This document shows positions 1 to 8,680 of a stretch of 55,920 nucleotides of DNA, one piece after another. This stretch comes from Bacteroidota bacterium (lineage in GTDB: Bacteria > Bacteroidota > Bacteroidia > Chitinophagales > Chitinophagaceae): the NCBI GenBank assembly GCA_005798905.1, contig SYIK01000015.1:1-55920 (forward strand), in the 5' to 3' direction. Numbering within the stretch: position 1 is the first letter of the stretch; each line of letters begins with the position of its first letter. The notes under the pieces were generated by a model, which was not told the origin of the DNA, searched no databases, and saw only the letters and a program-made list of their open reading frames with translations. The translations under genes were made by a program, and so were the position numbers.

Positions 1-31
1 ACTATGTTTAAACCAGCGCAATTAAAAAGTG

Positions 32-49
32 TTTCATTTTTCAATGAAA
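32..49 (-). terminator. Probable terminator of the tRNA unit
   Basis: On the minus strand a 7-bp perfect stem (TTTCATT / AATGAAA, loop GAAA) is followed by CACTTTTT. It lies about 18 bases beyond the 3' end of the tRNA-like gene and would end its transcript. The stem is short and AT-rich, so this is a moderate call. Confidence 0.45.
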
Positions 50-66
50 ACCTTAACTGTATTGAG

Positions 67-141
67 TGGGATTTGACTGGTTCGAACCGACGACCCTCTG
101 CTTGTACGGCAGATGCTCTGAACCAGCTGAGCTAAACTCCC
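67..141 (-). tRNA. tRNA-Val(TAC)-like gene, structurally degenerate
   Basis: The minus strand folds as a cloverleaf without an encoded CCA. It has a 7-bp acceptor starting GGGAGTT, a canonical D arm (GCTC/GAGC), a perfect 5-bp anticodon stem (TCTGC/GCAGA), loop CGTACAA and T loop TTCGAAC. The anticodon is TAC (Val). Several positions are abnormal: position 33 is G instead of the near-universal T, the T stem GTCGG/CAGTC has two mismatches, and acceptor pair 5-68 is G/A. It has its own promoter and a possible terminator, so it looks transcribed. It could be a functional but divergent valine tRNA, a decaying second copy, or a sequence affected by assembly error. valS lies 0.5 kb away, which may be coincidence. 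Confidence 0.6.
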
Positions 142-154
142 TTTTTTTTGGGAG
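137..154 (-). other. Hairpin joining tRNA leader to acceptor 5' strand
   Basis: CTCCC, eight A, then GGGAG on the minus strand form a perfect 5-bp hairpin. GGGAG is the first five bases of the tRNA and CTCCC lies at or next to the predicted transcription start. The precursor could therefore pair its leader with the acceptor 5' strand in competition with the true 3' acceptor strand. Confidence 0.5.
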
Positions 155-156
155 TG

Positions 157-188
157 CAAAGATAGGGGGATTGATTTCTCCTTACAAA
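157..188 (-). promoter_or_regulatory. Promoter of the tRNA-like gene
   Basis: Minus strand TTTG (185-188), 20-bp spacer, TATCTTTG (157-164). This matches the Bacteroidota primary-sigma consensus at both elements and would start transcription only a few bases before the tRNA. Confidence 0.75.
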
Positions 189-224
189 GTTTATTGAAAA
201 TATTTAGTCTAATTTTACAGCTCA

Positions 225-527
225 ATGTCAAACACAATTTATAACCCAACAATTACAGAAAGCGAAGAATCGAATTTACTTACTAAAGAAAATACTTCAA
301 AAAAACTTGTTGTTTGGAATGACGATGTAAACACTTTTGATTGGGTAATAGAAACATTAGTTGAAGTTTGTGGACATTCAAAAGAACAAGCAGAACAATG
401 CGCTTATGTAATTCATACGCATGGTAAATACGCAGTTAAAAATGGTGACTTCGAACTGTTGAATCCAATGTGCAACTCCATTTGCAAAAGAGGAATAAAT
501 GCAACGATTGAATCAATTGGCGATTAA
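225..527 (+). CDS. clpS: ATP-dependent Clp protease adaptor ClpS
   Basis: 100 residues, the normal ClpS size. ClpS docks on the N-domain of ClpA/ClpC-type unfoldases and hands over N-end-rule substrates. The conserved core runs from about residue 28 to 97. It contains the N-degron pocket NDD at 32-34, a conserved His at 64 (HTHGK region), and the C-terminal strand ending INATIES. The N-terminal 25 residues are a flexible Ser/Glu-rich extension, as expected for the tail that enters the unfoldase. The ATG at 225 is the only sensible start. A weak -7-like TAATTTTA lies at 210-217. No Clp unfoldase or peptidase gene is in the window. It is divergent from the tRNA-like gene. Confidence 0.93.
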   Translation: MSNTIYNPTITESEESNLLTKENTSKKLVVWNDDVNTFDWVIETLVEVCGHSKEQAEQCAYVIHTHGKYAVKNGDFELLNPMCNSICKRGINATIESIGD

Positions 528-613
528 TATTTCCTTTCTAAAAATTCGTTTTTCAACTTCCATTTTATTATGTTTTAATTCCGCAAACACTTTATTCCTT
601 TACTCAAAACAAG

Positions 614-621
614 TAAATTTG
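614..621 (+). promoter_or_regulatory. -7 element of valS
   Basis: TAAATTTG ends 8 bases before the valS ATG, implying a leader of only a few bases. No clear -33 TTG is visible. Confidence 0.6.
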
Positions 622-629
622 CCAATCTT

Positions 630-3254
630 ATGGAATTAAGCAAAAATTTTGAATTTTCTATTGCAGAATCAAAATGGTACAGCCATTGGTTGAATAAAAA
701 ATATTTTACTAGCACACCCGATGAGCGAGAACCATACACCATTGTAATGCCTCCGCCAAATGTTACGGGCATTTTGCACATGGGGCATTGCCTCAATAAT
801 ACTATTCAAGACATTCTAATTCGTCGTGCAAGAATGACGGGTAAAAATGCATGTTGGGTACCAGGTACAGATCATGCATCCATTGCCACCGAAGCCAAAG
901 TTGTACAAATGCTTCGCGAAAAAGGAATTCAAAAAGCTTCATTAAGCAGAGAAGCGTTTTTGGAATATGCTTGGGAATGGAAAGAAAAATACGGCGGAAT
1001 TATTCTTGAACAATTAAAAAAATTAGGATGCAGTTTGGATTGGGATAGAACTGCTTTTACGATGGACGATGATTATTATAAATCTGTAATTGATATTTTT
1101 TGCAAGCTTTACGACAAAGGCTATATCTATCGCGGAAAAAGAATGATCAATTGGGATGTGAAAGCAAAAACAGCTTTGAGTGATGAAGAAGTAATTAGAA
1201 AAGAAACAAAACAAAAACTGTATTTTTTAAATTATAAAATAGATTCGTCAGCAGAAGAATTTATTACAGTCGCTACAGTTCGCCCCGAAACAATTATGGG
1301 AGACACTGCAATTTGTGTGCATCCAAAAGATGAGCGGTTCAAAAATTTTCACGGAAAATTTGCATTTGTTCCGTTAATCAATCGGCGCATTCCAATAATT
1401 ACAGACGAATATGTAACAATGGAATTTGGAACAGGTGCTTTAAAAATTACTCCTGCACACGATACAAATGATTATCAATTGGGATTAAAACACCAGTTGG
1501 AAATAATTGATATTTTAAATGAAGACGGAACATTGAATGCAGCTGCACAAATTTTTATAGGAGAAGAACGATTTGCTGCAAGAAAAAAAATTGTAACTGA
1601 ATTAGAAAATAATGGATGTATTTCAAAAATTGAAGATTACACAAGTGAGATTGGTTTTAGCGAAAGAACCGATGTAGTTGTAGAACCACGATTAAGTTTA
1701 CAGTGGTGGGTTGATATGAAAAAAATTTCATCGCCGGCATTGGCTTCTGTTGTTGATGATTCAATAAAATTTTACCCTGAAAAATTTAAAAATCTTTACC
1801 GCCATTGGATGGAGAACATCAAAGATTGGTGCATCAGTCGCCAACTTTGGTGGGGACACAGAATTCCTGCTTGGTACACACCCGATGGAAATTTTGCAGT
1901 GGCAACATCGAAAGAAGATGCATTAAATATTTTAAATAAAAATTCAACAAAACTTTGGTCGATAAATGATTTAACACAAGAAGAAGATTGTCTCGATACA
2001 TGGTTCTCTTCCTGGATTTGGCCAATTGAAGTTTTTAAAGGATATAGTAATCCAAACAATTCGGATATTAATTATTACTACCCAACCAATACACTTGTTA
2101 CAGCTCCCGAAATTATTTTTTTCTGGGTGGCACGAATGATTATGGCGGGTTTTGAATTCAAAGATCAAAAACCGTTTAACGAAGTTTATTTTACAGGAAT
2201 TGTAAGAGATAAGTTGGGCAAAAAAATGAGTAAGAGTTTGGGAAACTCACCCGACTTGTTAGCCCTCATCGATAGTTACGGTGCCGACTCCATACGATTT
2301 GGAATTATGATTTCATCTCCGGCAGGTAATGATTTATTATGGGATGAAAGCAGTAATGTTCAAGGCAGAAATTTTTCGAACAAGATTTGGAATGCATTGA
2401 AATTGATAAAAAATTGGGAGACAAAAATTAGCGATGCACAAAATTCTAATTCCGTGTTTGCAACAATTTGGTTTGAAAACAGATTGAACGAAGCAAAAAC
2501 TGAACTGGATATTTTATACAAAGATTTTAAATTGAGCGAAGCACTAAAAACCATTTACTCTCTTATTTGGGATGATTTTTGTAGTTGGTATTTAGAATGG
2601 ATAAAACCTGGAATGAATGAACAAATTGAAAAATTAGTTTTTGATAAAACACAATTTTTCTTTGAAGAACTGCTACAACTACTTCATCCTTTTATGCCTT
2701 TTATTACGGAAGAATGTTATCATTTATTAGTTAAAAGAAAGGAAGGAGACGATTTAACAATTCGCCAATCCGTTGCTGCTACTGCTTTTTCGGTTGAAAT
2801 TGGACAACAAGGAAATTTATTAAAAGAAATAATTACCACAATTCGCGATACAAAAAACAAAAATAAATTAGCTCCAAAAGATGCAGTGATTTTATTCGTT
2901 CAAACATCAAACGTAAAAAACTACAACGCATTTAATTCTATTTTAGCCAAGCAAATAAATGCCTCTTCGATTCAATTTGTTTCAAGTGCAGTTGAAGCAA
3001 ATATTACCACTGTTGTACAAAAAGATAAATTTTATATTAAAACCGAAAAGCAATTGGATGTTGCAATTCAAAAAGAAGAATTGAAAAAAGAACTTGCTTA
3101 TCAACTTGGATTTTTAAAAAGCGTTGAATCAAAACTGAACAATGAACGCTTCATCAGTAATGCAAAAATTGAAATAGTAAATATTGAAAAAAAGAAAAAA
3201 GAAGACGCAGCAGCTAAAATAAAATTATTGCAAGAAAGTATTGCATCGCTATAA
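630..3254 (+). CDS. valS: Valyl-tRNA synthetase
   Basis: 874 residues, typical for class Ia ValRS. It charges tRNA-Val with valine in the cytoplasm and edits mischarged threonine. The Rossmann HIGH signature is HMGH at 50-53, preceded by the ValRS-typical PPPNVTG (41-47). The GTDHAS motif follows near residue 90. The KMSKS loop lies near residue 532 (KKMSKSLGNS). The anticodon-binding domain covers about 600-750. A Lys/Glu-rich C-terminal coiled coil (about 800-874), the ValRS tRNA-binding arm, ends the protein. The start sits 8 bases behind a TAAATTTG box. It is convergent with the next gene, with a 12-base gap and no obvious terminator. The tRNA-Val-like gene lies upstream on the other strand. 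Confidence 0.98.
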   Translation: MELSKNFEFSIAESKWYSHWLNKKYFTSTPDEREPYTIVMPPPNVTGILHMGHCLNNTIQDILIRRARMTGKNACWVPGTDHASIATEAKVVQMLREKGIQKASLSREAFLEYAWEWKEKYGGIILEQLKKLGCSLDWDRTAFTMDDDYYKSVIDIFCKLYDKGYIYRGKRMINWDVKAKTALSDEEVIRKETKQKLYFLNYKIDSSAEEFITVATVRPETIMGDTAICVHPKDERFKNFHGKFAFVPLINRRIPIITDEYVTMEFGTGALKITPAHDTNDYQLGLKHQLEIIDILNEDGTLNAAAQIFIGEERFAARKKIVTELENNGCISKIEDYTSEIGFSERTDVVVEPRLSLQWWVDMKKISSPALASVVDDSIKFYPEKFKNLYRHWMENIKDWCISRQLWWGHRIPAWYTPDGNFAVATSKEDALNILNKNSTKLWSINDLTQEEDCLDTWFSSWIWPIEVFKGYSNPNNSDINYYYPTNTLVTAPEIIFFWVARMIMAGFEFKDQKPFNEVYFTGIVRDKLGKKMSKSLGNSPDLLALIDSYGADSIRFGIMISSPAGNDLLWDESSNVQGRNFSNKIWNALKLIKNWETKISDAQNSNSVFATIWFENRLNEAKTELDILYKDFKLSEALKTIYSLIWDDFCSWYLEWIKPGMNEQIEKLVFDKTQFFFEELLQLLHPFMPFITEECYHLLVKRKEGDDLTIRQSVAATAFSVEIGQQGNLLKEIITTIRDTKNKNKLAPKDAVILFVQTSNVKNYNAFNSILAKQINASSIQFVSSAVEANITTVVQKDKFYIKTEKQLDVAIQKEELKKELAYQLGFLKSVESKLNNERFISNAKIEIVNIEKKKKEDAAAKIKLLQESIASL

Positions 3255-3266
3255 TTTTTAAAAAAA

Positions 3267-6056
3267 CTATTTAGGAATAATATTTATTGGCAAGATAATT
3301 TCAAATTTATTTTTTCGACCAACATCGCTCAAATCCTTATCTATCAAATAGCTCATTCGAAATCCAAAAGTTAATGGATGTTGATTCCACCATTTGGTAT
3401 CAAAATAAATTTCGCATCCGGCACTTCGTTGGTTAATTGTTTGCATTTTATTTCTGGAATACAATTTTGTAAAATCATAAAATGCATTGGCACGAATGCG
3501 TGATACATACAAAATATTTGCAAAACCCCAATCGGGCAACAGAATCGGGAAGTGATAATTGCCACTCACTCGCCACATTCTTGAAAAATAAAACTTAGAA
3601 AAACCCCGCGAATAAGCAAATCGATTGCTGAACAAATTTGGATTTAAAGTATCTCGTTGTTGAAATGAAGCAGTCAAAACTAAATGATGATTATTAATAA
3701 TTCCCGGAAGCATTGCAGCAGATGAAACAAAAATTTGATAAGCCGAATAACGAGAAATTGTCTTTATTTGATTAAGTGAAATATAAACCCCTTTTTTAGG
3801 ATAAATATCTTGTAATGATTTTTGCGTTTGGTGGCTGTAACTTAAAAAATTGGTGAGATATGCAAAATTGATTGTGCCTTTTGTTCCATTATTTGATTGA
3901 TAAAATTCATTTCGCAAATAATAATTTGTACCAAAATTCAAATAACGAAAATATTTACCCGAAGTAAAATTTAATGGAATTGAAACTCCCACTTTACTGT
4001 CCAATTGATTCCATTTATTGTTGCTATTTTTTTTGTTGACAGTAAATAAAGTACCGACAGAAATAAAAGGAAATAAAGCTCCATAAACGCCATCATAGCC
4101 AATTGCACTTGTTCTATCATTTTGATTATATAAATAAAACAGGTTACTTTGAAATGTGTTAAGCACGTTTTCACCATACAGTGAAAATGTAATTTCCGGA
4201 TCATCATAATTCGGCCGCCAACTGTGAAAATTAAACATATTGGTAGTTTTTTTATAGTGCTGGCTTTTGAAATTACGATTCGGAATTAAATTCAATTGGA
4301 GCGACGGTTCTGTTTTAATTCCGTTTACAATATTATTTTTTGCAAATTCATTAAGCTGCAACCAATCCACTTCTTTTTTCTTTATTTCAGAAAAATATTT
4401 TTGCTTTAGCTGAAATCCATTTGCAGTGAAAGTGGAATAAAGCAATTTTTCCCCACTCACATTTGCAAAATAATTTCCAAGCAAAGAATTGGTCAACTGA
4501 AAAAGCTGATTAGTTTGTAAATCCAATTCAAACAATTCGTCATTCCCTGTATAAGAAGCTGTAAAATAAATTTTCTTTTTTTCAACATTTATAAACCCCA
4601 ACACACTGTAAGTAAACGGTGTGAGTTGATGCAATTCTGCATTAAAAATATTTATTTTCATTAATGACATTCGACCGTCCTGCATTCGCGTTGCAGATAC
4701 AACAGTAAATTCATCTATAAATTTTGGCCCTGTAAATAAACTGATTTCTTTTTTTGCTATTCGCTTCAAAACCTCACCCGTAGCCACATCTAAAAGATGC
4801 AACTCCGATTTTCCATCCGTTCCAAAATGAACTGTAATAATTTTTTTCCCGTCTTCTGAAATATCAGGTTCAAAATATTTTGACTGTCTAGTAACATTTT
4901 TTGAAACACCTGTTTTAATATCCACAATTTTGATGTTGCTATAATTTTTCCAACCCCAACGAATATCTGGCTTAAAATAAGCATATACAATTTTCCCGTT
5001 TCGATAACTGAAATTTTCATCCAAAGAAATATCTTTTGCGAATATTTCTTTTTCCTCGTTTTTAGTTTTTATAAAAAAAGAAGGCTGACTCCGAACGCTA
5101 CTTTTTAAGTATAATAATGAATCGTCGCCAATTTGAAAAGGATGAAAACAGTCCGTCTTATACGAATTTTCCGTAATTGAAATTCTATTACCCGATATTA
5201 ATGAATCTGTATTTTCAACTAATTGTTTGTAATAACTAAATGCATCATCTCGAAATTTATTAAAACTAACTCCAGAATATTTTTTAACCGCTTTTTGAAA
5301 AGGATAAATTAACCCTTTAAAATTTACAGCATCAAAAGTTACTTTTTTCCAAAAATCAGCATTGTATTTTTCGTGTCCATAGTTTATAAGTAAAAACCCT
5401 AGCGGATAATGTGATGGAATATAATTTTTCAACGATCCGTTGCGCAATTTCATCCATGAATAATTCTTTTTTGCAACCCACAATGCTTTATATTGGTTTG
5501 TGAAAAATGGAATTCGCCCCCTTCCCTGTTGTGTTTGCACCGTTTCATTGTAAACTGCGTCGCCTTCAAAAAACCAATCGGGAACTGCAGCATTTATAGC
5601 CAATGAAAAGCCTTCTTCTCCAAAAAAATGATATGCTGCATCACTTGCTCCTTGTTTGAAATTGTTGTACTGTTGAATATGACGATACTCGTGAACAGCT
5701 AATGCATCTGCCCAATTGGTGCTTCCTAAATCGAAATTATTAAATGACGGCGTCATAAAAAATTCGCTGCGATAAGGTCCTAAACCTGCATATCCATTTG
5801 CAATGGTTGTTTGATTTTGTAACAAGAGGTTTACTTTTCTTGTTTTGTTTCCCAATGAAATATTTTGTGCAGCTAAAAAATGAACAACGGATGCAATTCT
5901 GTTTGCTTGACTATCTAAACCTTCCGGAAAAATAATTCTCGCAGTATCCGATTCTATTTTTCTCCAAGAAAGCGATGGCGGATTTCCGCCAAAATGTTGA
6001 CCATAATTATCAATTGTTGCAAAAAGTATAAAAATTAATACTACAAGTTTGTGCAT
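3267..6056 (-). CDS. Gluzincin-like metallopeptidase with beta-propeller and C-terminal barrel region
   Basis: 929 residues with a Sec signal peptide (1-19, ending YGQ). The N-terminal part is a peptidase_MA-like zinc domain. It carries HEYRH (HExxH) at 122-126, followed about 40 residues later by WFFEGDA, which supplies the third (Glu) ligand of gluzincins. A middle region (about 300-560) of repeated short blades with phrases such as ISEDGKKI and GRMSLMKI reads as a TolB-like propeller. The last 330 residues are alternating aromatic strands ending in IIPK, consistent with an outer-membrane barrel. The inferred role is a surface or periplasmic peptidase. It is monocistronic, convergent with valS and divergent from the acetyltransferase gene. 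The substrate is unknown. Confidence 0.75.
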   Translation of the reverse strand: MHKLVVLIFILFATIDNYGQHFGGNPPSLSWRKIESDTARIIFPEGLDSQANRIASVVHFLAAQNISLGNKTRKVNLLLQNQTTIANGYAGLGPYRSEFFMTPSFNNFDLGSTNWADALAVHEYRHIQQYNNFKQGASDAAYHFFGEEGFSLAINAAVPDWFFEGDAVYNETVQTQQGRGRIPFFTNQYKALWVAKKNYSWMKLRNGSLKNYIPSHYPLGFLLINYGHEKYNADFWKKVTFDAVNFKGLIYPFQKAVKKYSGVSFNKFRDDAFSYYKQLVENTDSLISGNRISITENSYKTDCFHPFQIGDDSLLYLKSSVRSQPSFFIKTKNEEKEIFAKDISLDENFSYRNGKIVYAYFKPDIRWGWKNYSNIKIVDIKTGVSKNVTRQSKYFEPDISEDGKKIITVHFGTDGKSELHLLDVATGEVLKRIAKKEISLFTGPKFIDEFTVVSATRMQDGRMSLMKINIFNAELHQLTPFTYSVLGFINVEKKKIYFTASYTGNDELFELDLQTNQLFQLTNSLLGNYFANVSGEKLLYSTFTANGFQLKQKYFSEIKKKEVDWLQLNEFAKNNIVNGIKTEPSLQLNLIPNRNFKSQHYKKTTNMFNFHSWRPNYDDPEITFSLYGENVLNTFQSNLFYLYNQNDRTSAIGYDGVYGALFPFISVGTLFTVNKKNSNNKWNQLDSKVGVSIPLNFTSGKYFRYLNFGTNYYLRNEFYQSNNGTKGTINFAYLTNFLSYSHQTQKSLQDIYPKKGVYISLNQIKTISRYSAYQIFVSSAAMLPGIINNHHLVLTASFQQRDTLNPNLFSNRFAYSRGFSKFYFSRMWRVSGNYHFPILLPDWGFANILYVSRIRANAFYDFTKLYSRNKMQTINQRSAGCEIYFDTKWWNQHPLTFGFRMSYLIDKDLSDVGRKNKFEIILPINIIPK

Positions 6057-6131
6057 CTAAATATTTTAATTTAAAAGTAAAAAAAAAACATACTTCATGA
6101 AAACCAAATTTAACCAATAAGTCATTATTAA

Positions 6132-6139
6132 TAAATTTG
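6132..6139 (+). promoter_or_regulatory. -7 element of the GNAT gene
   Basis: TAAATTTG, 30 bases before the ATG at 6170. The TTG inside this box opens a longer frame (from 6137) but is promoter, not a start codon. Confidence 0.6.
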
Positions 6140-6169
6140 TACTCTTATTTACAAGTACAAACTAAATAT

Positions 6170-6667
6170 ATGTTTGAAATTAAAAGAGCGACCGTTGTAG
6201 ACATTCCGCTAATTCGTGAATTGTGTTTTCAAGTTTGGCCACATACTTATCGAAACATAATTACACAAGAACAAATTGATTTTATGTTAGATCTGATGTA
6301 CAGTACATCCGCTTTAGAATTTCAAATGAAAACCGAAAACTGCAATTTTGTTTTAATTTATGAAAATCAATTACCAATTGGATTTGCTTCTTTTAGTGAA
6401 ATAGAACCTACTATTTGGAAACTACATCGTTTGTATATTTTGCAAAATCAACAAGGGAAAGGTGTAGGAAAATTTTTAGTAACCTACATTATTGAAGAAA
6501 TTGAAAATTTAAAAGCAACATCAATTCAATTACAAGTTCACCGTAAAAATGATGCACAATTATTTTATCAAAAACTTGGCTTTGAAATAATTAAAACTGC
6601 CGACTTTGATATTGGCAAAGGTTTTTTAATGACAGATTTTGTAATGGAGAAAAAATTAAACCTCTAA
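6170..6667 (+). CDS. GNAT family N-acetyltransferase
   Basis: 165 residues covering a single GNAT fold. The acetyl-CoA pyrophosphate loop QGKGVG is at 95-100, within the motif A strand-helix RLYILQNQQGKG. Motif B near the C terminus has LFYQKLGFEI, the usual 'FYxxxGF' signature. The acceptor is unknown; small-molecule or protein N-terminal amines are both possible. The start at ATG 6170 is chosen over an upstream TTG at 6137, which lies in the promoter. It stands alone between a divergent peptidase gene and ahcY. Confidence 0.9.
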   Translation: MFEIKRATVVDIPLIRELCFQVWPHTYRNIITQEQIDFMLDLMYSTSALEFQMKTENCNFVLIYENQLPIGFASFSEIEPTIWKLHRLYILQNQQGKGVGKFLVTYIIEEIENLKATSIQLQVHRKNDAQLFYQKLGFEIIKTADFDIGKGFLMTDFVMEKKLNL

Positions 6668-6722
6668 ATAAAACTGAAGAACCTCTATTTAATTATTTCT
6701 TTTAATTTATCCTTCATAATTG

Positions 6723-6730
6723 TAACTTTG
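6723..6730 (+). promoter_or_regulatory. -7 element of ahcY
   Basis: TAACTTTG 21 bases before the ATG of ahcY. No clear TTG is seen at -33. Confidence 0.6.
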
Positions 6731-6751
6731 CTGCTCAAAAATTAACACACA

Positions 6752-8080
6752 ATGTCAACATTGACCACCTCTAAAATTGATTTCTCATTAAAAAATAAAG
6801 TAAGCGATTTAAGCCTTGCAGCTTGGGGGCGAAAAGAGATTAAACTTGCCGAAGCAGAAATGCCCGGTTTGATGTCGCTTCGTAAAGAGTTTGGAACAAC
6901 AAAACCTTTAACAGGTGCACGAATTGCAGGTTGTCTTCACATGACAATTCAAACTGCCGTTTTAATTGAAACCCTTGTAGAATTAGGTGCTGAAGTAAAA
7001 TGGAGTTCTTGTAATATTTTCTCTACACAAGATCATGCAGCAGCAGCAATTGCCGCAGCGGGTATTGGTGTTTTTGCATGGAAAGGACAATCACAAGAAG
7101 AAGCGGATTGGTGTATTGAACAAACACTTTTTTTTGGCTCAGAAGATCGACCATTGAACATGATTTTGGATGATGGTGGCGATTTGACAAATATGGTTTT
7201 GGATATTTATCCAAATTTGGTTGAACAACTAAAAGGTATTTCAGAAGAAACGACAACAGGGGTTCATCGTTTATACGAAAGAGTTACTAAAGGGACTTTG
7301 CCTGTTCCCGCAATTAATGTTAACGATTCTGTTACAAAATCAAAGTTTGATAATAAATACGGTTGTAAAGAAAGTTTAGTGGATGCAATTCGTAGAGCAA
7401 CCGATGTAATGCTTGCCGGAAAAGTAGCCGTAGTTGGTGGTTACGGCGATGTTGGAAAAGGATCGGCTGCCTCTTTGAAAGGAGCTGGATGTCGTGTAAT
7501 TGTAACTGAAATTGATCCTATCTGTGCATTACAAGCTGCAATGGATGGATTTGAAGTTAAAAAAATGATTGATGCAGTTCAAGAAGCAGATATTGTTGTT
7601 ACTGCTTCAGGTTGCAGAGATTTAATTACAGGCGACCATTTTAAAAATATGAAAGACAAAGCCATTGTTTGCAATATTGGCCATTTTGATATTGAAATTG
7701 ATATCGCATGGTTAAATACAAATTATGGTCATACGAAAGACACAATTAAACCGCAAGTTGATTTGTACAATGTTAACGGAAAAGAGATTATTATTTTAGC
7801 TGAAGGTCGTTTAGTAAACTTAGGTTGTGCAACCGGTCATCCAAGTTTTGTAATGAGCAACAGCTTTACCAATCAAACTTTAGCGCAAATTGAACTTTGG
7901 AATAATCATAGCAATTATGAAAAAAATGTTTATGTTCTTCCGAAATTTTTAGATGAAAAAGTAGCGCGATTGCATCTTGCAAAAGTTGGTGTTGTTTTAG
8001 AAGAACTAACTACCGAGCAAGCCGCCTACCTTGGAATTCCAAAAGCCGGGCCTTTTAAGACTGAACAATACAGATACTAA
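6752..8080 (+). CDS. ahcY: Adenosylhomocysteinase
   Basis: 442 residues, usual length. It reversibly hydrolyses S-adenosylhomocysteine to adenosine and homocysteine, keeping the methyl cycle running for the SAM-dependent enzymes (RlmH and the class I methyltransferase in this window are users). The NAD-binding GGYGDVGKG is at 229-237. The catalytic substrate region has [13 protein letters not shown] near 63-75 and the [11 protein letters not shown] segment (85-95). The C terminus ends in the diagnostic [10 protein letters not shown], whose Lys and Tyr contact NAD of the neighbouring subunit. It is followed by a strong terminator and preceded by its own promoter, so it is monocistronic. Confidence 0.98.
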   Translation: MSTLTTSKIDFSLKNKVSDLSLAAWGRKEIKLAEAEMPGLMSLRKEFGTTKPLTGARIAGCLHMTIQTAVLIETLVELGAEVKWSSCNIFSTQDHAAAAIAAAGIGVFAWKGQSQEEADWCIEQTLFFGSEDRPLNMILDDGGDLTNMVLDIYPNLVEQLKGISEETTTGVHRLYERVTKGTLPVPAINVNDSVTKSKFDNKYGCKESLVDAIRRATDVMLAGKVAVVGGYGDVGKGSAASLKGAGCRVIVTEIDPICALQAAMDGFEVKKMIDAVQEADIVVTASGCRDLITGDHFKNMKDKAIVCNIGHFDIEIDIAWLNTNYGHTKDTIKPQVDLYNVNGKEIIILAEGRLVNLGCATGHPSFVMSNSFTNQTLAQIELWNNHSNYEKNVYVLPKFLDEKVARLHLAKVGVVLEELTTEQAAYLGIPKAGPFKTEQYRY

Positions 8081-8099
8081 TTTTAGTGACTTATTTTTT

Positions 8100-8127
8100 A
8101 AACCCCCATTTGTACAAATGGGGGTTT
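8100..8127 (+). terminator. Rho-independent terminator after ahcY
   Basis: A perfect 12-bp stem (AAACCCCCATTT / AAATGGGGGTTT) with loop GTAC, followed by ATTTTTTT. It ends the ahcY transcript. Confidence 0.92.
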
Positions 8128-8142
8128 ATTTTTTTCTACTAT

Positions 8143-8150
8143 TAACTTTG
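8143..8150 (+). promoter_or_regulatory. -7 element placing transcription start at the ATG
   Basis: TAACTTTG ends only 4 bases before the ATG at 8155. With the usual few-base distance to the start site, the transcript would begin at or next to the start codon. Confidence 0.6.
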
Positions 8151-8154
8151 TACT

Positions 8155-8664
8155 ATGTATGTTTTTGAAACTACAATAAAACAAATTACAAAAGCCGGAG
8201 ACAAAAAAGGTTGGACTTATATTGAAATCCCGGAAGATATTTCTCAAAAACTATATCCAAAATTCAGACAGTCTTTTCAGATAAAAGGGAAATTAGATTC
8301 TTTCTCAATAAAAATGAAAACGATATTTCCCATGAGCGGTGGGGGTTATTTTATGTCTTTAAATGCTGCGTTCAGAAAAGGAATCGGGAAAAAAACTGGC
8401 GCAACTATCAAAGTGCAATTGGAACGAGATAAAACAATTTATAAAATTGATGCTGATTTTATTGCTTGCCTTTCAGATGAACCGGATGCAAAATCTTTTT
8501 TCGAAAGATTATCAAAGTCACACCAAAATTATTTTAGCAAATGGATTGAAACAGCAAAAACAACTTCAACCAAAACAAAAAGAATTGTGTTGGCCGTAAA
8601 TTCACTATCCAAAAAAATGAATTTTCCGAAAATGTTGCGGTCCCGAAATAATAACATCGATTGA
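8155..8664 (+). CDS. DUF1905/OmdA (YdeI-like) protein
   Basis: 169 residues. The N-terminal ~95 residues fit the small DUF1905 beta-barrel (FETTIKQI at the start, then KGWTYIEIP and GGGYFMSLNAAFRKG). The C-terminal part, with DEPDAKSFFERLSKSHQNYFSKWIETAKT, fits the OmdA/YdeI helical domain. Some relatives are called bacteriocin-protection proteins, but the biochemical role is not established. The extreme C terminus is basic. It sits alone between the ahcY terminator and the pdxJ promoter and appears to have no leader. Family assignment is by pattern memory, not alignment. Confidence 0.75.
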   Translation: MYVFETTIKQITKAGDKKGWTYIEIPEDISQKLYPKFRQSFQIKGKLDSFSIKMKTIFPMSGGGYFMSLNAAFRKGIGKKTGATIKVQLERDKTIYKIDADFIACLSDEPDAKSFFERLSKSHQNYFSKWIETAKTTSTKTKRIVLAVNSLSKKMNFPKMLRSRNNNID

Positions 8665-8669
8665 AATTG

Positions 8670-8677
8670 TAAATTTG
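8670..8677 (+). promoter_or_regulatory. -7 element placing transcription start at the pdxJ ATG
   Basis: TAAATTTG, with the ATG of pdxJ beginning 4 bases after its last G. This suggests a leaderless or nearly leaderless mRNA. Confidence 0.6.
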
Positions 8678-8680
8678 CTT

